DNA from: Chitinophagaceae bacterium
GTDB taxonomy: Bacteria; Bacteroidota; Bacteroidia; Chitinophagales; Chitinophagaceae
Direction of reading: 5' to 3'
NCBI GenBank assembly: GCA_023229465.1
Contig: JALNZE010000002.1
Span: forward strand, 248,001-312,000
DNA: 64,000 nucleotides
Shown: positions 17,543 through 26,252 of the stretch, piece after piece
Layout of the letters: every line of letters starts with the position of its first letter
How positions within the stretch are numbered: the stretch's first letter is position 1
Notes under the pieces: model-generated
The model's input: the letters and a program-made list of their open reading frames with translations, nothing else
Told to the model about the DNA's origin: nothing
The model's database searches: none
Translations under genes and position numbers: made by a program

Positions 17543-19696
17543 TTAATAAATTATTATCTCTTCTTTACTAAAATTTGAAACCTTATTATTCTCATCACCT
17601 AGTTTTGCTGCATAACGTATTTTCTTTTGTCCTTTACCAGGTTCATGAATAAATTGTTTCCCTTTTTCAAACGGTGCCGTTATCAGCAATTTCCAATCCT
17701 CATTTTCATCCACTCTGTAATAGATATCAACCATTATTTTTTTACCGATTAATTTTTCATCAATAGTTATTTTTAAAGTTACTTTTTCGGTGGCTTTATC
17801 ATACAGTCCATTAATAACCGGGGCAGGAATTCGATTGTTTAATATCGTTTTCAAAATAATTGAATTAGAAAGTTTTGAATACATACCAGATTCATCCTTT
17901 GCTATCATGGCGTACACATATTGATTGTTGGAAAAAATGTTATTATCTTGATATGTTGTTATGTTAGAATTATTATTTCTAAAAATAGTATCATATTTTT
18001 CTTTGCCCATTATCCTCTTTAATAAGATATTATATGTTACATCATCACTAGAAGAATTTATAAATTTTATATTAATTGAAGAATCACTAACCTTATAATC
18101 TGTTATTATTGGAGCAATTGGTGGTATAGTATCCCTTCTTTTTAATTCAATAATCTTAGAAGGTCCTGATTGATTATAATGGGTGTCAAAAGCATAGAGT
18201 TTATAATATATATTTTTAGTAAGCGTATTTAAAGTGGTTGAATCGTATAAAATATATTTTGGACTATAGATACTATCATTAAATGTTTCTTCAATTACAG
18301 AAAATTCATGGTCTGCTTGATTTGCTTTTAATAATTGATATCCCATAAAATCTTTTTCTTCGTTAGGTTGAATTGTTATAGTTATCTTTCCTAATGAATC
18401 GATAATGGCAGATGTAATTATTGGTGCATGTGGTGCTGTACTATCAATAAGTGTTACATAAGCAGGAAAAGAACGGCTGATATTACCCGCTGTATCAATA
18501 GCTTCCACTACATAGTAAATAGAACCATCTGGGTCAAAGTTTTTATCTACATACTTTCTGGTTAAAGTTGGGAGTAAATCTTTTGTGATTTTTTGATACC
18601 CTGTTTTTTCATTGCTACTTCTGCTGATGGTAAATCCTTTCAAATCACCGGCATCTTTTTCAATCATCTCCCAAGTCAATTCAATTTCTTTTGGCTTAAT
18701 ATGGTCGGCCGATTTTAGAAAGGGGGCTGGCGGCGGAGTTTGATCTGTTGGCATTGCAGAAAACTCACTTAATATTAATTCATCTGCAAAAAGCGTAGAA
18801 ACAGTTACTCTGTAATGATACTTTTTATTGTTGATTAAACCAGCGTCTACAAAACCATAGTCTGTTTTATTAATATAACCAACGGGTTGTAGCTTTATGG
18901 AAGGCATATCTGTTAATTTTTTATAAGTAATACCATTATTATCAGAACGCTGAACATTGAAAGCATAATATTCTGTTGATTCAGGAAAAGTAAAACTGAT
19001 ACTTTTATCAGCTTCAATTACTTTAATAGTTGTATCATTTCTTAAATAAGCAGCATTAAAATTTTTACACTGTACTTGTACATACACCCAGTCATCCAGA
19101 TTAGTTTTTATTGGCTGATTGACCCGAATTCTGTAAACATATGTTGTACCAGCAACTACATCAAAATCAGAAATTCTAAGGGCTAAACCTTCTGCTGCCA
19201 ATTTGCTTCTGTTAGCAGCAATTAATGTAAATCCAAATTTCATACTGGCATTATCTCGCTGTTCTTTCAATGATTTCAAATCATCACTCAACACATCTCC
19301 TTTCATTGCAGATGCAGCACTATCTGAAAATGCCATGGCTAAACCAGCCAGCTTCAATTCATTACTATCTGTAAATGCAGCATTCTTATATCCAGCTTCC
19401 CACTTCGCTTCATTCCACCTAACAAAAGGAGATGCTTTCAATGGCAGATAGCGGAGTTTTTCTATTGCTGTATTATTAACAACAACAGATTTTTCAATAA
19501 TGTAACCTAACTTATTTGCAGTATTAAATAAAGCAGGAGTAGTTGCAAAATATCGCAGCACAATATGATCTGCATAGCTACGGGCAACTAATGCAATTGG
19601 CTTTTTATTCTCGGTCTGTGTTATACCTGTTATTGTAAAAATAATCGCCAGAATGAGCAGTAACAATTTTCGTATATGAAGTGTAATCATTGTCAT
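17543..19696 (-). CDS. Exported fibronectin type III repeat protein
   Basis: 717 residues with an N-terminal signal anchor or signal peptide (about 8-27). A head region of about 30-200 contains HIVLRYFATTPALFNTANKLG, which resembles the start of large FN3 proteins in other Bacteroidota. Several FN3-like domains follow, with recurring patterns PxxPxI.....D..GxITI and VY/YY.V.A.D..GN.S. No C-terminal type IX sorting motif is visible. It begins 11 bases after the stop of the 1630-residue gene, so co-translation is likely. FN3 arrays normally bind proteins or carbohydrates; the partner here is unknown. Confidence 0.75.
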   Translation of the reverse strand: MTMITLHIRKLLLLILAIIFTITGITQTENKKPIALVARSYADHIVLRYFATTPALFNTANKLGYIIEKSVVVNNTAIEKLRYLPLKASPFVRWNEAKWEAGYKNAAFTDSNELKLAGLAMAFSDSAASAMKGDVLSDDLKSLKEQRDNASMKFGFTLIAANRSKLAAEGLALRISDFDVVAGTTYVYRIRVNQPIKTNLDDWVYVQVQCKNFNAAYLRNDTTIKVIEADKSISFTFPESTEYYAFNVQRSDNNGITYKKLTDMPSIKLQPVGYINKTDYGFVDAGLINNKKYHYRVTVSTLFADELILSEFSAMPTDQTPPPAPFLKSADHIKPKEIELTWEMIEKDAGDLKGFTISRSSNEKTGYQKITKDLLPTLTRKYVDKNFDPDGSIYYVVEAIDTAGNISRSFPAYVTLIDSTAPHAPIITSAIIDSLGKITITIQPNEEKDFMGYQLLKANQADHEFSVIEETFNDSIYSPKYILYDSTTLNTLTKNIYYKLYAFDTHYNQSGPSKIIELKRRDTIPPIAPIITDYKVSDSSINIKFINSSSDDVTYNILLKRIMGKEKYDTIFRNNNSNITTYQDNNIFSNNQYVYAMIAKDESGMYSKLSNSIILKTILNNRIPAPVINGLYDKATEKVTLKITIDEKLIGKKIMVDIYYRVDENEDWKLLITAPFEKGKQFIHEPGKGQKKIRYAAKLGDENNKVSNFSKEEIIIY

Positions 19697-19707
19697 AATG
19701 TTTTAGC

Positions 19708-22700
19708 TTACAAAGTCTTCTTAAGGGAATTTGATGATCCGGAGATAGCGGTATTTACGGGGTCTGAGTTTGTTTTAAACCACAATTTCTCTGTTTGTAC
19801 TATGGCCACATTGGTATCTTTCTTTTTTACAGGTTTCCATACTCCACCAATCATTTCTTCTAACTTACCCACAATCTGAAACCGATAACTGGTATTCGCC
19901 TTTAAAGGATTAGTAAGAAATTTCGTTTTAGTAAGTACAAATCGCTTTGCACCAAACATATCTGCACTTGCAGGCAATAAGGCAACCAAATTTGCATTCG
20001 TATTTGCCGTTGTTGTAGAAGTAGAAACTCCGCTAATTTTATTGGCAGTCATTGAAGGTGCTGCAACCATTCCTCCCGGCTGATTAACATTACCACTTAG
20101 GGAATCTTGCTTTAACGTAACAGTATAATTAGCCCTGAATTGTCTTACTATAATTTCACCAGAAGATTGTTGCTCTTCTACTTCAAATGGTTCATTGTAA
20201 GGATAGTTGAGTAGTACGGAAAAATCAGTTGTACGGGGTACATTAGTAGTGCCCGGAGTGACAATATTCTTAATCAGTGAATAATTTAATGAATCAGCTA
20301 CATTTTGCTGGGTGTAAGTGCTGGAAGCAGGGTCTGGAGTTTGTTCTGTTCCGGCACATTGGTTACCACTAACAAAATATTTATGAAAGCCCACACCATA
20401 CCCGGCAATAGAGAAATCTCCATTCAACTCCCCTTCTATAAATGTTGGGTTAGGAAACTCTGCTGTGGCATAAGCAGCAGCCGAAACCCTGCCCAACTCT
20501 CCAGAAGCGGACCCAGCCAATGGAAGGCTGTAGTTATAATTGAGTATTGCTCCAGCATACACCGCTATACTCATCTTAGCCCTCCAGCCCTTCCCAAATC
20601 CTGTACAATTTGCATATTGTAGTAAAGAAGCAGCAATTTCTCCACCTGCTACAATACTATAATTGATATCAAGGAAGCGTCGACAATCACATACACTTCC
20701 ATGAAAGTCTACTACACTCCACCCACTAGAAGTTTTGTAGTTAATGCCCAGTCCAAATGCAAAACCTTTAGCCGACTGGTATTTATTATCGCCAGTTGCA
20801 GTTTCTGTAAATGCAGGTAAAGAGTAGCCAATAGAGGCAAATCCATTTCTTGTTTCTCTCATAAAGCCTTTGGGAATATCATTGCCTAAATCGTTACCAA
20901 ACATCAGGTATGATTGTATATCAACACCTGAAATTCTAACAATCATTGGTGTATCAGGAATGCCCGCTTTAAAATACCACTTATTCGTTTTACTGTTTAC
21001 ATATAACCGGGTAGAAATAGGTGTTGGGGTAGATATTGGGTCTTTATTAATATTCAGCAGTGTATTCATGCTGAATATTTTATTGGGAAAATCATATTTT
21101 ACATTGATAGCGCCATTGGCAAATGCCTGTGCTTCTTCCCCAATCTTAGCACCGCAATTGAACAAACCATCAAACTGAATAAAATTCATACCTCCTGTTG
21201 AATTGAATTCAGCAGATAGTGCCACACTTCCGTTAAAAGTTTCTTCTTTAGGGGTTGTGGCAATAATGGCTTTCGCTTTAAAGCCCATTTTAACCGTTGC
21301 ATCTGGTGTAAATACCGCTCCACCAAATGTACTGGCAGCCGCAGTTGCAGGATTAAATATTACCGGTGGCGTCATATTCATACGACTATACACACCTGCA
21401 CCAAACCCTCTGAATGCAACACCCGTCATAAAAACAATACCCGGTGGCGGTAAATTTACCTGTGCTTCTACCATCCAGTATTTAAAACCAACGCCATTAC
21501 TACCAGGTATATATTTCGTGTTACCAAAAACTGCCCCTGCCTGTATAGCCATGTTCAGTGTAGTAAATTTGGCTTGTAATTCTCCTTTAAATCCATTGCC
21601 ATATATAACATCATTTTTATAAAACTCTACCGAACCCTTAATCTTAACAGCTGGCATGGTAGCATCAATATGAATGCTTTTTACTTGTACTCCTAAATAC
21701 TTAGGTTTGAGTTGTGTGAGAAAACCAAAATCAGCTTTTACTGCTGCCGTAATTACACCTGGGTCATTTGTATTAATTGCTCCCATCGTTTGTGACTGGG
21801 CGGTAATAGTATTCAAATTAGCAATAGAACCAGTATTGCTGGAAGATGATGGTGGTGTGTACTTTTCAGACTCAATAGCACCTCTAAGCACAATCTTGGT
21901 ATCTCCACTAATGGCAATATTGGAATTTTCACTGCCAATATTTATTTTGGCTACCAGTTCAACACCTCCTTTAAATAAATATTGTTTTTCTGTTCCTGTT
22001 CCAATAGGGTCTATTTTTGGTTTAACATCAGTTATTGTAAAAGCAAAACCAGATAGTTTTTTTTGAGGGCTGGCAAAAGACCACTGGCCCGGATTAAAGC
22101 TAAAATTATCAGCAGTTCCTGTAACATATGTCATTCCTAAATGTTGAAAATTGCATGAAAGGTCTAAATCAAGTGGCAGTACGCTACCGGGATCAATAAT
22201 TTTTCCAGAAGGGTAATATATACTTCCATTAATGTCAATATCAAAACTAATTGCTCTTTTCTTGTTTACTTTTGAAAGGGTAAGATTTAGAGTAGAGGTT
22301 TGATCAATTTGTAGCTTTCCTTCTCCTAAAAATTTCGAAGTAATATCTCCTCCTGGTTTTAAAGAAAAAACAATTGAAGAATTATTAGAAGCAAATAAAG
22401 CCGAATAATTTAAAGCATTGGAGACATTGTCGGTTGAGCTTAATGGCAATGTTATTTTACCTAACATTTTACCTTCGGTAAGCGTTCCATTTGCAAAACT
22501 AACACTAACAGTGTCTATACTTGCACCTAGATTTCCAATATTAGCTTTGGGGAAATTAATTACGTTATTTGCAAATATTTTTCCTGAAAGCCCATACTCA
22601 TCTATTATTAAATTTTGAGCAATAATTTCAATTTTTTTACTGGTATCGGCATAACTTCTTAATTCATCTGGCAGAGTAAGTTTGAAGTTTTTTAAATAAA

Positions 22701-24600
22701 ACCCTGAAAAGAAATTATTTGTATTGCCGGCATAACCTGTAGGAAATACCATTCCCGTTGGATTTGCAACAAAAGAATGATCATAGGCTATAACAGCAGA
22801 TTCAATACCCAAACCTTTCGCATTAGGTATAATACAGGCAGGTAATGTACCTTCTGCCAAAAAATCAGTCCATTTAGATGTATTAAATTGGAAATTAAAA
22901 CTAACATTGGTTTTTGTTGTATCAACCGGCACAAGCCACTCTTTAGGCAAATCCATATCAACATCAATATTATATTTCCAAAAGTCGGTGTTGGTACCAC
23001 TAAATACTATTCCGTTTCCAATATGCCCTGATGCTTCTTTATTAAATGTGAGTTTAAGATTTTCTGTCCCGGTATTAGCATATGAAACAACCAAAGGCTC
23101 CATTAATTTCAACGAACCAACAACTCCATTTAATCCACTATTTGTAAATTTTATTCCAACTCCATGTAATCCTATTGACTCTGTTCCATATAATGAATTA
23201 CTTGGGTTTTTAAAAATCTTCTCCGTATTTAAAGATGCTATAGCTTCAAATTCAGCAAAATCAGGCCTGAAAATCATTTCTGTAAAACCAAATGCGTTTG
23301 AGGTATCGCCATTTTTAAAATACCCAACCGGCATATTAATGGGTTGAATGGCTAATAAACTATCAACTTGATTTGCAGCAGGTACAAGTGGTTTTAAATA
23401 TTTATTGCTTTTGATATATTGGGATACTGATTTCAATTGGCTTATAGTCCAAGCTCCCCCGTAATTATTAACATTTGTTGCATTAACCAGAAACTGCACA
23501 GGATAAACTTGATTTGGATCTGTATTTGTATAAATAGCACCGCCACATAATTTATCCTGATTGTTAATCTTTATTCCCTTAAATTTTATATTAAAAATAC
23601 CTAACCATTTTACTCTTACCGTTCCTACACCAGTTAAAGAATCATTCGTACCTGTTGGTACAGCAGTAAACTTCATCTTAAAATCATCTGATAGACTGAT
23701 TTCATCACCAATAGCAAATGTTTTTGTTGAGATAGTTCCACATGCTGTTGTATTGGTTGTATTGTTATTTTCAGTTCCGGTTTTAAAAACAGTAAAATCG
23801 CTTTTGCCATTATTTGTTCCATAAGTTTTACCATTTAATCCCATTGCTTGCACTTGCCATACAAATTGACAAGTAGAAGGAGTTAGACAAGATGGATCAA
23901 TTAAATTGGTTACTATAGTTTGAGAAACATTTATGATATCTTTTATTACCAAAGGCTGACTTTGATTTATTACCTGAGTGGGGGTTTGCCCACTAGCTAT
24001 TTTCCATACTTTTAATTGATAGGTTACTTGTTCGTTGGGGTTTGGCACAACAGATGTCCACTTAAATATTACTGGCTTAGATACCATACTTGTATTGAAA
24101 TTTGAATTATCTACCGGTAAAATATTTTGTGGTTTTATATATGAAACATTTGTTGATTTAATAGTAAAAGCCTTGCATTTTTCTTCACTTATAGGATTAT
24201 TTAATGGTCCGCCGTAAAACCTAACACATAACTCATATTCTCCCGGGGCCAAAGTACAATTCTGTCCTAATAAACTAACTGCAATTGGTCCATTCCAAAT
24301 TTTATTGACAGAAGTGAAATTTGGATTTGGTGCACTATTTTTTGTATAAGTACCACAAACTTTAGAACCAGATTTTTTTATCAAAACCAATATTTTACAT
24401 TCTTCTAATTGTGGATCTAATTTTCCGGCCAACGGCCTATACGATACATTTATACTAAAAAAGTTTTGCCCAGTTCCCCAATTGGCTGTATTGGCATCGG
24501 GGTTGGCCGGCAACGAAATATTAATACCTGTAATAGGGTAAGATTGTGCAAACAATTGCACTGAAACCACCAGCAATAAAAGTGTGAGCGTTTTTTTCAT
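19708..24600 (-). CDS. Very large exported protein of unknown function (1630 aa), first gene of the envelope operon
   Basis: A clear signal peptide (LLLLVVSVQLFAQ) is followed by a module of about 250 residues with paired cysteines, the motif LAPGEYELCVRFYG and an Ig-like part (VIFKWTSVVP, TYQLKVWKI, CQFVWQVQAMG). Residues about 290-1350 are a long, repetitive beta-rich region with many short amphipathic strands and Gly/Asn turns and no enzyme motif; such regions can form elongated beta structures, but this is inference. The last 200 residues are again Ig-like. No T9SS sorting domain ends it. It heads a four-gene operon preceded by a promoter and a pair of 21-base-spaced repeats. It may belong to the group sometimes annotated as TANFOR-domain proteins; I am not sure. 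Confidence 0.75.
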   Translation of the reverse strand: MKKTLTLLLLVVSVQLFAQSYPITGINISLPANPDANTANWGTGQNFFSINVSYRPLAGKLDPQLEECKILVLIKKSGSKVCGTYTKNSAPNPNFTSVNKIWNGPIAVSLLGQNCTLAPGEYELCVRFYGGPLNNPISEEKCKAFTIKSTNVSYIKPQNILPVDNSNFNTSMVSKPVIFKWTSVVPNPNEQVTYQLKVWKIASGQTPTQVINQSQPLVIKDIINVSQTIVTNLIDPSCLTPSTCQFVWQVQAMGLNGKTYGTNNGKSDFTVFKTGTENNNTTNTTACGTISTKTFAIGDEISLSDDFKMKFTAVPTGTNDSLTGVGTVRVKWLGIFNIKFKGIKINNQDKLCGGAIYTNTDPNQVYPVQFLVNATNVNNYGGAWTISQLKSVSQYIKSNKYLKPLVPAANQVDSLLAIQPINMPVGYFKNGDTSNAFGFTEMIFRPDFAEFEAIASLNTEKIFKNPSNSLYGTESIGLHGVGIKFTNSGLNGVVGSLKLMEPLVVSYANTGTENLKLTFNKEASGHIGNGIVFSGTNTDFWKYNIDVDMDLPKEWLVPVDTTKTNVSFNFQFNTSKWTDFLAEGTLPACIIPNAKGLGIESAVIAYDHSFVANPTGMVFPTGYAGNTNNFFSGFYLKNFKLTLPDELRSYADTSKKIEIIAQNLIIDEYGLSGKIFANNVINFPKANIGNLGASIDTVSVSFANGTLTEGKMLGKITLPLSSTDNVSNALNYSALFASNNSSIVFSLKPGGDITSKFLGEGKLQIDQTSTLNLTLSKVNKKRAISFDIDINGSIYYPSGKIIDPGSVLPLDLDLSCNFQHLGMTYVTGTADNFSFNPGQWSFASPQKKLSGFAFTITDVKPKIDPIGTGTEKQYLFKGGVELVAKINIGSENSNIAISGDTKIVLRGAIESEKYTPPSSSSNTGSIANLNTITAQSQTMGAINTNDPGVITAAVKADFGFLTQLKPKYLGVQVKSIHIDATMPAVKIKGSVEFYKNDVIYGNGFKGELQAKFTTLNMAIQAGAVFGNTKYIPGSNGVGFKYWMVEAQVNLPPPGIVFMTGVAFRGFGAGVYSRMNMTPPVIFNPATAAASTFGGAVFTPDATVKMGFKAKAIIATTPKEETFNGSVALSAEFNSTGGMNFIQFDGLFNCGAKIGEEAQAFANGAINVKYDFPNKIFSMNTLLNINKDPISTPTPISTRLYVNSKTNKWYFKAGIPDTPMIVRISGVDIQSYLMFGNDLGNDIPKGFMRETRNGFASIGYSLPAFTETATGDNKYQSAKGFAFGLGINYKTSSGWSVVDFHGSVCDCRRFLDINYSIVAGGEIAASLLQYANCTGFGKGWRAKMSIAVYAGAILNYNYSLPLAGSASGELGRVSAAAYATAEFPNPTFIEGELNGDFSIAGYGVGFHKYFVSGNQCAGTEQTPDPASSTYTQQNVADSLNYSLIKNIVTPGTTNVPRTTDFSVLLNYPYNEPFEVEEQQSSGEIIVRQFRANYTVTLKQDSLSGNVNQPGGMVAAPSMTANKISGVSTSTTTANTNANLVALLPASADMFGAKRFVLTKTKFLTNPLKANTSYRFQIVGKLEEMIGGVWKPVKKKDTNVAIVQTEKLWFKTNSDPVNTAISGSSNSLKKTL

Positions 24601-24635
24601 TGAGAGGGTAATTTAACGAACATTGTAAACCAGTA

Positions 24636-24666
24636 CTAAAATAGTTTTATATTTAAAAATGCACAA
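24636..24666 (-). promoter_or_regulatory. Promoter of the four-gene envelope operon
   Basis: Read on the minus strand: TTG (24664-24666), 20 bases, then TATTTTAG (24636-24643), close to the Bacteroidota consensus TTTG-N(17-23)-TAnnTTTG. The start codon is 35 bases downstream. The same two boxes with the same 20-base spacer occur upstream of the gene starting at 25508. Confidence 0.6.
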
Positions 24667-24692
24667 GCCTGCCTGTGCAATGTCGGGGTTTA

Positions 24693-24725
24693 GTTGCGTG
24701 AGTGAGGCTTGTGGTTGAGTGAGTG
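24693..24725 (-). promoter_or_regulatory. Candidate LytTR operator: two 12-base direct repeats 21 bases apart
   Basis: On the plus strand the copies are GTTGCGTGAGTG (24693-24704) and GTTGAGTGAGTG (24714-24725), 11 of 12 identical. A start-to-start distance of 21 bases puts them on the same helix face, as in the 9-base direct repeats bound by LytTR regulators. They sit about 50 bases upstream of the -7 box of the 1630-residue gene. The assignment to the regulator at 29261 is inference. Confidence 0.5.
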
Positions 24726-24809
24726 GTAAACGGATAGCCGATTGCATGATGGATACTGCAGCATCCACTAACAGTTGAAATTCCCGACACTTGTGACAGC
24801 GAGGTTCAT

Positions 24810-25508
24810 TTAAAATTTAAAATCATGCATCATCTGACCCGGATCATGAAAAAGAATCGAGCCATCCTTCTCTTTGGTATATAGCAAAGCCATCACCTGG
24901 GTGTATCGTTTCTGCTTACCACTTGTAATGGCTTTCCGGGCATTGGCGTAAGTTTTTTTGATAGTTTCGACATCCACAAGTCTGGAATCCGGATTTTTCT
25001 TAGCCCTGGCACTCGCAGCAAGCTCATGTGCCCAAAGCACGGCATTTGCTTCTGAATTTGCTGCAAGACCATCGTCCCAAAACTCAGCCGCATATTTATT
25101 CCCGCCAAGCCATTGAACACGAAAATCAGATTCATTTACAAATTTCTTTTGGTCCGTATTTCCAAAATCATTGAAAATCAGCATAAATATCCCAAAATCG
25201 AAATGTGCCTGGTCAGTATAATCCCTAAGTGATTTTAAAAATATATCATTGTATTGATTTTGCTTTTCTTCAGGCCATGATTCCATTTTTGCTTTCTTCA
25301 ATTTGTTCTCTTCAGAAGCCGGGTCCGCTCTTTTTGCAGACATCGCCAAATCGGTTATCGCCCTTCCTTTGATTAATAGGAATATGGGATCATTTTTACC
25401 GAGGTAAACAGGTGTCCCATTCTTTGTTTGATTATTAAGCATTGTACTCATAGCGTCTGACATTTGTATAGTAACCAACAGCATTAAAAATATTAGTGTC
25501 TTTTTCAT
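24810..25508 (-). CDS. Exported protein of unknown function (232 aa)
   Basis: A short hydrophobic N-terminus (KKTLIFLMLLVTIQMSDA) looks like a signal peptide. The mature part is charged and mostly helical, with a Lys/Glu-rich segment (about 60-90), a central FDFGIFMLIFNDFGN and a WAHELAASARAKKNPDSR helix. The residues HEL could recall a metalloprotease, but no full HExxH is present. I recognise no family. Its upstream region is a diverged copy of the upstream region of the four-gene operon, so it is probably co-regulated with it. Monocistronic by position. Confidence 0.65.
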   Translation of the reverse strand: MKKTLIFLMLLVTIQMSDAMSTMLNNQTKNGTPVYLGKNDPIFLLIKGRAITDLAMSAKRADPASEENKLKKAKMESWPEEKQNQYNDIFLKSLRDYTDQAHFDFGIFMLIFNDFGNTDQKKFVNESDFRVQWLGGNKYAAEFWDDGLAANSEANAVLWAHELAASARAKKNPDSRLVDVETIKKTYANARKAITSGKQKRYTQVMALLYTKEKDGSILFHDPGQMMHDFKF

Positions 25509-25540
25509 TGAAGATTGTTTTAGTATTGGTTAAGCCTATA

Positions 25541-25571
25541 CTAAAATAGGCCCGGATATAAGCAAGTGCAA
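25541..25571 (-). promoter_or_regulatory. Promoter of the 232-residue exported protein
   Basis: On the minus strand TTG (25569-25571), 20 bases, TATTTTAG (25541-25548). Box sequences and spacer length are identical to those at 24636-24666 although the spacer sequence differs, which argues that the boxes are functional. The start codon is 32 bases downstream. Confidence 0.6.
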
Positions 25572-25597
25572 TGCTGCCTGTGCAAAACCTACGTTTA

Positions 25598-25630
25598 ATT
25601 GTGTAAGTGAAGCATCTGAGTGAGTGAGTG
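25598..25630 (-). promoter_or_regulatory. Candidate LytTR operator: diverged direct repeat, 21-base spacing
   Basis: Plus-strand copies ATTGTGTAAGTG (25598-25609) and AGTGAGTGAGTG (25619-25630) match at 9 of 12 positions and lie 21 bases apart. The site is part of a 67-base block about 78 percent identical (my count, ungapped) to the block at 24691-24757. Confidence 0.4.
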
Positions 25631-25670
25631 GTAAAGGAATAACCAATTGCCTGATGGGTAGTTTAGAATT

Positions 25671-26204
25671 CTATTTTTTAATTCTTTTTCCCTTCTTGTC
25701 AATGTAATACCAATTATCACTTAACCAAATGCTATGCTCTCCATTTGACTGTATTTTACAATGTGTACTAACCTTCGCTTCTCCCTCCTCAAATGGAAAG
25801 GCACAATCAAACTGAGGATTAATCAAAACTTTTCCGGTAGTAGCGTCTGCAAAACCAATTTTACTATTTTCTATCATTCTAAAAAGTCCATCTGATGGAT
25901 AGTCAGGGCCATTGTCAAAAATGAATACTTTATATAAAACTTTTTCCTGTCTGTTAATAGCAACAAAGCCAAAGTTTTTCTTTAATACTATAGCATAGGT
26001 GTTAAAGGTATCTGTAAAACAAAATTGATATTTTCCTTGCGGAATAATTATTGCTCCCTTTTGATCCTTATAGCCATATTCATTCTTAGTTGTATCGTAA
26101 AATGAAAGCAGGTAGTCATTTGTTTTAACAGGCTGTCCACAACTTGCCAGGATACAAAAAAGAAGTAAAAATTGTACAAAATTTATTTTTTGATTTCCTG
26201 TCAT
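25671..26204 (-). CDS. WG-repeat-like lipoprotein
   Basis: 177 residues. The N-terminal hydrophobic segment ends in LASC, a lipobox, so the protein is probably lipidated at Cys22. The mature part holds about four repeats of the WG type: YGYKDQKGAIIIP, FGFVAINRQEKVLY, IGFADATTGKVLINPQFD and WYYIDKKGKRI. WG repeats are beta-hairpin units of unknown, probably binding, function. It follows the histidine kinase gene after 48 bases on the same strand and may be an accessory of the two-component system, for example a sensor partner at the membrane. Low-GC hypothetical with no enzyme motif. Confidence 0.7.
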   Translation of the reverse strand: MTGNQKINFVQFLLLFCILASCGQPVKTNDYLLSFYDTTKNEYGYKDQKGAIIIPQGKYQFCFTDTFNTYAIVLKKNFGFVAINRQEKVLYKVFIFDNGPDYPSDGLFRMIENSKIGFADATTGKVLINPQFDCAFPFEEGEAKVSTHCKIQSNGEHSIWLSDNWYYIDKKGKRIKK

Positions 26205-26252
26205 AAAGTAGTTTTTATTGTTCCCGCCTGGGTGTTGTTGCGGAATTCAGTT

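Noticed and set aside
24810..25508. Metalloprotease call for the 232-residue protein from WAHEL
   Set aside because: The zinc motif needs HExxH; here the sequence continues AASA, so only one histidine is present.
24691..25662. The GAGTGAGTG elements as simple microsatellites
   Set aside because: Short GAGT runs alone could be microsatellites, but similarity extends over a much longer block including promoter boxes, and the 21-base spacing recurs at the regulator gene. It is kept as a finding with moderate confidence.
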